Positions 1 to 5,459 of a stretch of 7,368 nucleotides of DNA are shown one piece after another (within the stretch, counting starts at the first letter, position 1; the number at the start of each line of letters is the position of its first letter). Source of the stretch: an uncultured Pseudomonadota bacterium. Lineage in GTDB: Bacteria > Desulfobacterota_B > Binatia > UBA9968. The stretch spans positions 1 through 7,368 of the forward strand of contig CAMLCX010000234.1 of the NCBI GenBank assembly GCA_946478635.1, read 5' to 3'. The notes beneath the pieces were generated by a model. The model had not been told where the DNA came from. It was given only the letters and a program-made list of their open reading frames with translations, and did not search any database. Both the position numbers and the translations under genes were made by a program.

Positions 1-254
1 AAATTAGGGACCTTCTCGTTTCCAGCCCATACTAGACCGTAGGGCACAGACCCGCAGGGGAGCCAAGGAACTCTGGACTGGATGGTTCCTGTAAGAGAAA
101 GGGAGTTCCGCTTGGACGAAAGTCCCGCTACGGGGAAAGGCTCTCTTTGGAGACAGGGACTTTAGCCTCGTATCAATCGATCTTGACTGAGTGAATGCGG
201 GTCTGGCGCTTAAGCTCGGCAGGGTGGATGAAGGTCGTGGTTGAATTTCAGTTT

Positions 255-291
255 GAAGCCGTACTGGGGAAAACCCGCCGTACGGAATTTT
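255..291 (+). ncRNA. Domain V-like hairpin of the candidate group II intron
   Basis: CCGTAC (259-264) pairs with GTACGG (280-285). A distal helix 265-268/274-277 (one U-G and three G-C pairs) closes a GAAAA loop, leaving a two-base bulge at 278-279 on the 3' side. A two-part helix with a 3' dinucleotide bulge and a GNRA-like loop is the domain V layout. The catalytic AGC triad would be 257-259. In typical domain V the A and G of the triad pair with U and form a G-U wobble; here they face A286 and A287, which is atypical and lowers confidence in catalytic activity. The loop is also one base longer than a tetraloop. Confidence 0.42.
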
Positions 292-292
292 A

Positions 293-358
293 GAGAGGGA
301 GGAGGAAACCCGCCTGTTCCTGTTTGGGTTCATGTGGTGCGCCTCCTCTCTACTCGAC
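293..358 (+). ncRNA. Domain VI-like hairpin with possible branch-point A352 and 3' splice end
   Basis: GAG 293-295 pairs with CTC 353-355. A352 is then bulged, and 296-305 pairs with 342-351 over ten continuous pairs (one G-U). The arm continues into AACCC 307-311 with GGGTT 326-330. A bulged A seven bases before the 3' end, above a short basal stem, matches the group II domain VI branch-point arrangement and places the intron end at C358. An alternative register (292-298 with 345-351, bulging G299) pairs equally well without a bulged A, so the branch-point reading is plausible but not proven. Confidence 0.45.
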
Positions 359-422
359 GGTGAGAGTGTGTTCTTTATGTTTCTCCGTTGATCTTTTCTT
401 TTCCCTCCGTTAATCGATACCG

Positions 423-1163
423 ATGTCTTTTGCGGCCCGTTTTCGCCAGGGGATGAAAGCGGCGATTCCGATCTGGATCGCATTTGTGCCGTCTTCTGTC
501 GCCTGGGGAATTGCCGCGCAGGATCACGGCCTTTCCCTCGCGGAAGTCGTGCTCATGTCGGCATGGGTCTACTCCGGTCCGGCGCAGTTCGCCGTGCTCG
601 GGCCCCTCGCCGAAGGAAAATCCGCGCTGCAAGTTTTGATCGCCGGTTTTCTCATGAACCTGCGATTTTTGCCGATGAGCACGGCGCTGGCGCCGTTTTT
701 CCGCGGCGTAAAACGGTCGCAGCTGTTATTGGCAGCTCACGTCATCAGCGCCAGTAGTTTTATCGTGCCATACATGCAGTACCAAAAGGAACGTGGTTCG
801 ATTGCCGCCGAGCCCACCGGCCCGCAAGCGCCGGACGGTTATGGCAATCTCGCTTTCTTCCTCGGCGTCGGCGTGACGAGCTTTCTGGTCTGGGTAGCGG
901 GTACCGCCGGCGGATTCGTGGCGGCGTTAGGCTTCCCGCCCGGATTCGAGGAAGCGCTCAAATTTATTTTGCCGGGCTACTTTGCCGGGTTGCTGGTCGT
1001 GGAGATGAAAGGCTGGGCGATGCCGCTCATTTGTTTCGCCAGCGTCGTTGCCGCGCTTCCTGGAGCAGTCGTGAGTCCGGGTTGGGGTTGGCTGGTTACG
1101 GCGATCGTCGTTGCCACGCTGGGTTGGGGAATCGAAGAATGGAAATTACGCGGCTCCAGATAA
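423..1163 (+). CDS. azlC: AzlC family branched-chain amino acid export permease, large subunit
   Basis: This 246-residue integral membrane protein is the large subunit of AzlCD-type exporters, which work in the inner membrane; in Bacillus AzlCD export confers 4-azaleucine resistance. Family signatures are visible: FRQG near residues 7-10 before the first hydrophobic segment, a glycine-rich first helix, the SGPAQF motif at 51-56 and NLR at 79-81, followed by several further hydrophobic helices. Length is normal for the family. A polar loop around residues 117-137, rich in Pro, Glu and Gly, precedes the next membrane segment. The ATG at 423 keeps the conserved N-terminus, but no Shine-Dalgarno sequence precedes it. 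The ATG at 453 follows AGGGG directly, with no spacer, and is a poorer choice. Its 3' end overlaps azlD by 25 bp, implying translational coupling. It begins only 64 bp after the proposed intron end, so its promoter may be within or beyond that element. Substrate is inferred from family only. Confidence 0.88.
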   Translation: MSFAARFRQGMKAAIPIWIAFVPSSVAWGIAAQDHGLSLAEVVLMSAWVYSGPAQFAVLGPLAEGKSALQVLIAGFLMNLRFLPMSTALAPFFRGVKRSQLLLAAHVISASSFIVPYMQYQKERGSIAAEPTGPQAPDGYGNLAFFLGVGVTSFLVWVAGTAGGFVAALGFPPGFEEALKFILPGYFAGLLVVEMKGWAMPLICFASVVAALPGAVVSPGWGWLVTAIVVATLGWGIEEWKLRGSR

Positions 1164-1459
1164 TCTTTTTCATCGGACTCATGGCCTTCGCGGTGCGCGC
1201 GCTGCCGCAGCTCTTTTTCGTGGGAGAGAGATTTCCCGAGGCGTGGGATCGTTGGTTGCGCTATCTCTCCTATGGATTTATCTGCAGCATTATCTCGGTG
1301 ACGCTATTCATGGCGGGCGGGCGTATCGAAACTGCGGCGGCGCCGCCCCGCGCAGTCGCTTTGGCTTTGGCGATTTTAGTCGCCTACAAAACCAAAAGCG
1401 CTGTGACCGGCATGATAGCCGGGGCGGTGCTAGTTATGATTCTCGCCCAATTTTTGTAG
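1139..1459 (+). CDS. azlD: AzlD family small subunit of branched-chain amino acid exporter
   Basis: This is a 106-residue, strongly hydrophobic protein with about four membrane segments, the usual size and composition of AzlD. The family's RALP motif in the first third is present (residues 20-23), followed by a Trp/Leu-rich segment and small-residue-rich helices at the C-terminus. The reading frame is open further upstream, to an ATG at 1031, but those 36 residues are Arg-rich and overlap azlC out of frame. The ATG at 1139, giving the start MEITRL, matches the family N-terminus. The start lies inside the end of azlC, with a weak purine-rich stretch (GGGGAATCGA) just before it, so coupled translation with azlC is likely. 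AzlD is needed together with AzlC for export in characterised systems; its own biochemical role is not resolved. Confidence 0.87.
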   Translation: MEITRLQIIFFIGLMAFAVRALPQLFFVGERFPEAWDRWLRYLSYGFICSIISVTLFMAGGRIETAAAPPRAVALALAILVAYKTKSAVTGMIAGAVLVMILAQFL

Positions 1460-1501
1460 CGGGTTCACGTTGACGTAATCGCTCGCCCGAAGAATGCGCT
1501 A

Positions 1502-1606
1502 CTTCCCCCTTTGAAAAAGGGGGACTGAGGGGGATTTGTTGACCTTACTAAGGCAGCGGCGAATCGGAAAATCTCCCCTATCCCGTCTTTGTCAAAGAGG
1601 GGGAGA
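1502..1606. repeat. Inverted pair of palindromic G/C-rich intergenic repeats
   Basis: Copy 1 (1502-1537) has an 8-bp perfect hairpin, CCCCCTTT 1505-1512 with AAAGGGGG 1516-1523, followed by a GGGGGATTT tail. Copy 2 (1568-1606) is a diverged reverse-complement copy: it starts AAAATCTCCCC, contains CTTTG-T-CAAAG at 1587-1597, and closes with TCTCCCC 1572-1578 pairing with GGGGAGA 1600-1606. The copies are about 30 bp apart, so each can fold alone or the two can pair with each other. Similar CCCCCTTT...AAAGGGGGA...GGGGGATTT sequences are common dispersed intergenic repeats in many bacteria, so this looks like a REP/MITE-type element. Neither hairpin has a T tract, so it is not a standard intrinsic terminator. 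Confidence 0.7.
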
Positions 1607-1761
1607 GGCGCCGGTGGTGCACAAATAAATAGAACAGGTAGCAACCCGCTTGCACAAAAGCAAAATATTCAAAGCGTTTCGACCTGCAATCGCTGAGTTG
1701 GGAATAACAATCAGGCGGATCGAAATCGCAAACCGTTAGGTAAAGGAGTTTCACGGTTTGA

Positions 1762-1790
1762 TTGACAGATCCGACGGCGCGGTGTTAGTT
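1762..1790 (+). promoter_or_regulatory. Weak candidate promoter for the five-gene operon
   Basis: A perfect TTGACA (-35 consensus) lies at 1762-1767. Downstream, TTAGTT at 1785-1790 (17-bp spacing) or TGTTAG at 1783-1788 (15-bp spacing) are the only -10 candidates, and both match the consensus poorly. It is the best-placed site before the first gene of the operon, about 40-65 bp before the ATG at 1829. No operator or riboswitch is evident. Confidence 0.35.
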
Positions 1791-1828
1791 TTTCTCGCCT
1801 GCACACATGAGTGAAACCCGGAGCTGAT

Positions 1829-2821
1829 ATGAACTTGATCGACTGTCATGCCCACTGTCTGCCGCCGAACATCTTGGATGCGCTCCGTGAATTTGCCGCC
1901 GGGAGCTATCTCGGGCGCAGCCTTTATGCCGATGAAGGCTTCAGCTCGCTGGAGAAGCATCTCACGTTGATGGATCGATTCGGCGTCGAAAAAGAAGTGA
2001 TCAATTACGGCAACCTGCTAGTTCCGGCGGCGCGGGCGCGCAAACTGCCGATGGACGAAGTCATCAAAATGGTCAACGACTATATCGCCGAAGCGGCGCG
2101 CATCGCGCCCCATCGCTTCATTCCGGCGGCGGCCGTGGACCCGATGGGCGGCGACGCGGCATTGAAAGAGCTGGATCGGGCCGTCGACAAGCTGGGTCTC
2201 TTCGGCATTTCGCTCTCGACCAACCTCGACGGCCGCGCCCTCGACGATCCGGTGTACGAGCCGATCTTCGAACGAGCGAAGGCGTGGAACATGCCGCTCT
2301 GGGTCCATCCCGGGCAGGTGCCGGCGGCATGGCAGCAGGCGCTTGGGCTTCACAATCGTTATCTCAACAGCGGTGTCGGTTTTCTGCTTGACGACATGCT
2401 CTGCTTGATCAAGATGATCACCGCCAACGTGTTCGATCGCTGGTGGGGAGTAAAGTTCGTTTTCTGCCAGCTCGGCGGCTTCCTGCCGTTTACCATGGGA
2501 CGATTCGATCAACAGTTTTTCTTCGAGCGGCGCGTTTACGAACAGGAAAAAAAGCCGCTGCCAGAATATCTCCAACGGCGCGTCGTCGAATACTGCCAGG
2601 CATTTTACGTCGACACGCATACGGCGGACGCCTCGGCGATTCGTTGCGCCCTCGACTGCATGAGCGCTGACCGCATCGTTCTCGGCGGCGATTATCCCAT
2701 TTCTCCGCCGGAAATAGGCTTGGGCTACACGATTCCGCAATTGGACAAGGTCGGCCTGTCGGAAAGCGACCGAGCGAAGATTGAGCGCGGCAATGCGTCG
2801 AAGCTGCTGAACCTGCCGTAG
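1829..2821 (+). CDS. ACMSD-like family-2 amidohydrolase with Gln at the usual catalytic His position
   Basis: This 330-residue TIM-barrel metal-dependent hydrolase/decarboxylase belongs to the family of aminocarboxymuconate-semialdehyde decarboxylase, gamma-resorcylate decarboxylase and 5-carboxyvanillate decarboxylase. Metal-ligand motifs are present: DCHAH (His7, His9), WVHPG (His160) and GGDYP (Asp288). Odd: the loop that reads CHGGG in active relatives, including the second amidohydrolase of this operon, reads CQLGG here, so Gln214 replaces the His that activates the metal-bound water in ACMSD (His228 of the Pseudomonas enzyme). It may catalyse different chemistry or be regulatory. The start is the ATG at 1829, preceded by CGGAG at 5-bp spacing; an in-frame GTG at 1811 would add six residues but has no ribosome site. 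It leads a same-strand run, with the SDR gene 38 bp downstream. Substrate unknown; family assignment is firm. Confidence 0.87.
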   Translation: MNLIDCHAHCLPPNILDALREFAAGSYLGRSLYADEGFSSLEKHLTLMDRFGVEKEVINYGNLLVPAARARKLPMDEVIKMVNDYIAEAARIAPHRFIPAAAVDPMGGDAALKELDRAVDKLGLFGISLSTNLDGRALDDPVYEPIFERAKAWNMPLWVHPGQVPAAWQQALGLHNRYLNSGVGFLLDDMLCLIKMITANVFDRWWGVKFVFCQLGGFLPFTMGRFDQQFFFERRVYEQEKKPLPEYLQRRVVEYCQAFYVDTHTADASAIRCALDCMSADRIVLGGDYPISPPEIGLGYTIPQLDKVGLSESDRAKIERGNASKLLNLP

Positions 2822-2859
2822 CACTGCTCAAAAATTCCATCATTGAATGAAGGTGCACA

Positions 2860-3624
2860 ATGAATAGCGAGAAACCTGTCGCGCTTGTGACCGGCGCCGC
2901 CACGGGTATCGGCCGCAGCGCTGCGGTCGCACTGGCCAAGAACGGCTACAACGTGGCTGTCAATTACAGCCGAAGTGAGGACGCCGCTAAAGTCACCGCT
3001 CAACAGGCCGAAGCGGTGGGCGCCAAGACGTTGCTGCAACGGTGCGATGTGAGCGATGACGCCGCGGTGCGGGCGATGATGGCGGCGGTGGAAAAGGAAT
3101 TCGGGCGCCTCGACGTGCTGGTCAACAATGCGGGCACGACGGTAGATATTGCACCGGCGAATTTCGAAGAAATGACGGTCGATGCCTGGAATCGCGTGTT
3201 TTCGGTCAACGTGCTCGGGGTGTTTCTCGTTTCTCGCGCCGCTGCGCCGTTGCTCAAGCAATCGCCCAACGGCTGCATCGTCAACACGTGCAGCATCGCC
3301 GGCCTGCGCCCGAGCGCGCAGCCGTTGCCGTACGCCGCGAGCAAGGCGGCGGTGGCCAACTTGACCAAGACCCTCGCCAACGCCCTCGGCCCGAAAATCC
3401 GCGTGAATGCGGTCGCGCCCGGATGGATCGAAGGCGAGTGGATGAAGCGCACACTGGCGGAAAACTACGATGGGTTGATGGCGCGGCGGGCGAAATACAC
3501 GCCGCTCAAGCGCTGCTGCACCGAGGACGACGTGGCCGACAGCATGCTAAGCCTGATTTTGCACAATCGCTTCGTAACCGGCGAGATCATCATCGTCGAC
3601 GGTGGATTTTCGAGCACGACATAA
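2860..3624 (+). CDS. SDR-family NAD(P)-dependent oxidoreductase (FabG-like)
   Basis: This 254-residue classical short-chain dehydrogenase/reductase is predicted to be cytosolic. The Rossmann cofactor motif TGAATGIG is at 11-18, NNAG at 89-92, and the complete active-site set is Asn117, Ser145, Tyr158 and Lys162 with the YAASK pattern. The PGW segment after the catalytic helix and the C-terminal GEIIIVDGG are also typical. The length matches FabG/BdhA-type enzymes. Such enzymes interconvert hydroxyl and keto groups on acyl-ACP, acyl-CoA or free alcohols; the sequence does not reveal which. No acidic residue that would clearly mark NAD preference is seen after the second strand (the segment reads NYSRSED), which slightly favours NADP(H). 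AAGGTG a few bases before the ATG serves as the ribosome site. It sits between an amidohydrolase and an aryl-acid ligase, so a redox step on the same substrate series is likely (inference). Confidence 0.9.
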   Translation: MNSEKPVALVTGAATGIGRSAAVALAKNGYNVAVNYSRSEDAAKVTAQQAEAVGAKTLLQRCDVSDDAAVRAMMAAVEKEFGRLDVLVNNAGTTVDIAPANFEEMTVDAWNRVFSVNVLGVFLVSRAAAPLLKQSPNGCIVNTCSIAGLRPSAQPLPYAASKAAVANLTKTLANALGPKIRVNAVAPGWIEGEWMKRTLAENYDGLMARRAKYTPLKRCCTEDDVADSMLSLILHNRFVTGEIIIVDGGFSSTT

Positions 3625-3637
3625 ATCGGATGAGCAC

Positions 3638-3755
3638 GTTCAAGAAGTTCAAGTCGTTCAAGCCGTTCAAGCCCCCTCCTTCATCCTCCCCCGCGTCGCG
3701 GGGGAGGACAAGAGATGGGGGTTTGAACTTTTTGAACGTATTGAACGGTTTGAAC
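3638..3755. repeat. Long hairpin element: four 9-bp-period GTTCAAG units facing four TTGAAC units
   Basis: The left arm has GTTCAAG at 3638, 3647, 3656 and 3665, exactly 9 bp apart. The right arm has TTGAAC at 3723, 3732, 3741 and 3750, again exactly 9 bp apart and in inverted orientation. The innermost units extend into a 12-bp stem, 3665-3676 with 3717-3728, with one G-T pair. The loop itself contains an 11-bp perfect palindrome around T3696 (3685-3707, CCTCCCCCGCG and its complement). The whole element fills most of the 156-bp gap between the SDR and ligase genes and could fold as a cruciform or as a strong mRNA hairpin. Reading it as protein gives low-complexity FKKFKSFKPFK, so the open frames through it are not genes. 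It may be a dispersed mobile repeat, an attenuator or an mRNA processing site. Confidence 0.85.
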
Positions 3756-3780
3756 AAGCCGAGCGCAGCGAGGGTTTAGC

Positions 3781-5430
3781 ATGTTAGACGGCGTCGTTCG
3801 GTTCCCTCCAGAGTTTGCCGCGCGCTACCGCGCCAGGGGCTATTGGGAGGATCGCTCGCTGCGCGATACTTTCGATCAATGCTTCGACCGCTACGCCGAG
3901 CGGGTCGCGATCATCGACGGCGCACAATCGGTTACTTACACGCAGCTCAATGAGCGGGCGACCCGTTTGGCGCTAAACCTGCTCGACGAGGGCCTTCAGC
4001 CGCTTGACCGCGTGGTCGTGCAGCTGGCCAATGTCGTCGAATTCGCTTACCTGTACTTCGCGCTGCAAAAAATCGGCTGCGTCCCGATTATGGCGCTGCC
4101 GTCGCACCGGTATCGCGAGATGAGCCAGTTCGCCGAGCTCTCGGGAGCCGCGGCCTGTGTCACCCTGGACAGGGCCAGGGAGTTCGATTATCGCGAGATG
4201 GTCGGCAGGATTCGCGAGGCCAACAAGACGATGCGCTGGGGCATCATTTTGGGTGACGCGCCAGCGGGATTTCTTTCGCTTCGCGAATTGATCGAGCGGC
4301 CAAGCCGGCGCTCGGCGGACGATCTGGGAAGAATCCACATCGATCCGGAAGATCCCGCGGTCTTTCAACTTTCCGGCGGCACCACGGGGATTCCCAAGCT
4401 GATTCCGCGCTCGCACAACGATTACATCTATAATTCCAAAATCGCGTCAAAGGTCACCGGCGTCGGCGCACAGGAAATTTTCCTCGACGTCCTGCCGCTG
4501 GCGCACAACCTGCCGCTCGCCTGTCCCGGTTTGCAGGGCTACCTTTTGCATGGCGGCAAGTTCGTGCTGTCGAATTCGACGCGCAGCGAGGATATTTTTA
4601 CCGCGATCGAGCGCCATCGCGTAACCCACATGGCCGTGGTGCCCGCGCTCCTCATCCGGTTGATCAACGACCCGTCGATGGCAAACTTCGATCTGTCGTC
4701 ATTGCGCGTGATCCAGAGCGGCGGCCAGCGGCTGCAGCCGGAAGTGCGGCGCCGGACCAAAGAATTGATTCCGAGCGTCACCGTGCAGGAAAACTTCGGC
4801 ATGGCCGAGGGTATGCTGATGTTCGTACGCTTCGACGATCCCGAAGATGTGCGCATGGAAACTGTCGGCAGGCCGCTCAGTCCCGACGACGAAGTTCGGC
4901 TGGTGGACGATGACGACAAGGTCGTCGCGCCGGGCGAAGTCGGGGAGCTGCTGGCGCGCGGACCGTACACGCTGCGAGGTTACTTCGGCGTGCCGGAATA
5001 CAATGCGCGAGCCTTTACCTCGGACGGGTTCTATCGCTCGGGCGATCTGATGCGGCTTCATCCCTCCGGAAATTATATGGTCGAGGGGCGCAAGAAGGAC
5101 CTCATCAACCGGGGCGGCGAGAAGATCAGCGCCGAGGAAATCGAAAATCTCATTCTCGCTCATCCCGCCGTGCAAAACGTCGCGTGCGTGCCGATGCCCG
5201 ATCCGATCCTCGGCGAGCGCATGTGCGCTTATGTCATCCTGCGCAGCAGCGCGTCGTTGAATTTACAACAGCTCGTCCCATTCTTACTGGACCAGGAGAT
5301 CGCCAAGCATAAACTGCCGGAGCGACTGGAGATCGTCCATGAGTTTCCCCTATCGCCCTTCGGCAAGGTTTCAAAGAAGGATCTGACAGAAAGAATTACG
5401 CGGCTGCTGAAGCCTGAAGATTCCCGTTAG
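3781..5430 (+). CDS. EntE/DhbE-like aryl-acid (salicylate-type) AMP ligase
   Basis: This 549-residue ANL-superfamily adenylating enzyme activates a carboxylic acid with ATP to an acyl-adenylate, then transfers it to a carrier thiol or CoA. It resembles 2,3-dihydroxybenzoate-AMP ligases along its length, including the N-terminal RYRARGYW segment, typical of that family. Core motifs: P-loop LSGGTTGIPK (197-206), NFGMAEG (338-344), YRSGDL (418-423), hinge/A8 GRKKD (436-440) and catalytic Lys529 in FGKVSKKDL. The pocket motif HNLPLACPG (242-250) aligns with HNYPLSSPG of DhbE: Tyr236 becomes Leu244 and Ser240 becomes Cys248. Cys at this position is known from salicylate-activating relatives (YbtE, PchD, MbtA). 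The residue before FGMAEG, normally Val, is Asn338, so the substrate is probably not simply DHB or salicylate. Start ATG 3781 has GAGGG at 6-bp spacing. No carrier protein or NRPS gene is present, suggesting aromatic-acid catabolism rather than siderophore synthesis (inference). Confidence 0.88.
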   Translation: MLDGVVRFPPEFAARYRARGYWEDRSLRDTFDQCFDRYAERVAIIDGAQSVTYTQLNERATRLALNLLDEGLQPLDRVVVQLANVVEFAYLYFALQKIGCVPIMALPSHRYREMSQFAELSGAAACVTLDRAREFDYREMVGRIREANKTMRWGIILGDAPAGFLSLRELIERPSRRSADDLGRIHIDPEDPAVFQLSGGTTGIPKLIPRSHNDYIYNSKIASKVTGVGAQEIFLDVLPLAHNLPLACPGLQGYLLHGGKFVLSNSTRSEDIFTAIERHRVTHMAVVPALLIRLINDPSMANFDLSSLRVIQSGGQRLQPEVRRRTKELIPSVTVQENFGMAEGMLMFVRFDDPEDVRMETVGRPLSPDDEVRLVDDDDKVVAPGEVGELLARGPYTLRGYFGVPEYNARAFTSDGFYRSGDLMRLHPSGNYMVEGRKKDLINRGGEKISAEEIENLILAHPAVQNVACVPMPDPILGERMCAYVILRSSASLNLQQLVPFLLDQEIAKHKLPERLEIVHEFPLSPFGKVSKKDLTERITRLLKPEDSR

Positions 5431-5459
5431 CTGCAAAAACCAACAAAGGAGCAAACACT

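Larger units (their letters stand above)
1..358 (+). mobile_element. Candidate 3' part of a group II intron (ORF-less here, 5' end outside window)
   Basis: This stretch has no credible protein gene; all three + frames are broken by early stops. It is dense in complementary segments: 37-42 pairs with 128-133 (CCGTAG/CTACGG), 63-73 pairs with 103-115 (11 bp with a 2-nt bulge), and 114-125 forms GGAC-GAAA-GTCC with a GNRA loop. It ends in two hairpins that resemble group II intron domains V and VI, and the last bases before the proposed junction at 358 read CTACTCGAC, in keeping with the AY 3' end of bacterial group II introns. The 5' GUGYG end is not seen and no reverse transcriptase/maturase C-terminus is present before the domain V-like hairpin. 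This would therefore be an ORF-less or degenerate intron whose 5' part lies to the left. It could instead be another structured RNA; the assignment rests on hand pairing only. Confidence 0.42.
1460..1828. other. Non-coding interval between azlD and the five-gene operon
   Basis: This 369-bp gap has no credible gene on either strand; a 69-aa minus-strand frame overlapping the next gene has no family features. It holds an inverted pair of palindromic G/C-rich repeats (1502-1606), then A/T-richer sequence of no recognisable content from about 1607 to 1740, and a weak promoter candidate from 1762. No U-tailed intrinsic terminator follows azlD, although the repeat hairpins could act as transcription or mRNA-stability boundaries. 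Confidence 0.6.

Noticed and set aside
4..483. Minus-strand 159-aa open frame over the 5' region and the azlC start
   Set aside because: Ser/Arg/Pro-rich composition without any domain, overlaps the structured RNA segment and the conserved azlC N-terminus; best explained as chance.
1505..1523. Intrinsic terminator for azlCD
   Set aside because: Strong 8-bp hairpin but no following T tract; better described as part of the palindromic repeat pair.
1807..1827. Six-codon frame ATG AGT GAA ACC CGG AGC TGA just before the first amidohydrolase
   Set aside because: Considered as a leader peptide, but it lacks a ribosome site, regulatory codon runs or an attenuator hairpin.
2018..2824. Minus-strand 268-aa open frame opposite the first amidohydrolase
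   Set aside because: Antisense shadow of a gene with clear metal-binding motifs; Arg-rich, no recognisable family.
3638..3755. CRISPR array
   Set aside because: Units are only 7 bp with 2-bp spacers and are arranged as inverted arms; no spacers of CRISPR length.
3288..3779. Plus-strand 163-aa frame running from the SDR gene through the hairpin repeat
   Set aside because: Its first half is an out-of-frame reading of the SDR and its second half translates the repeat units into low-complexity sequence.
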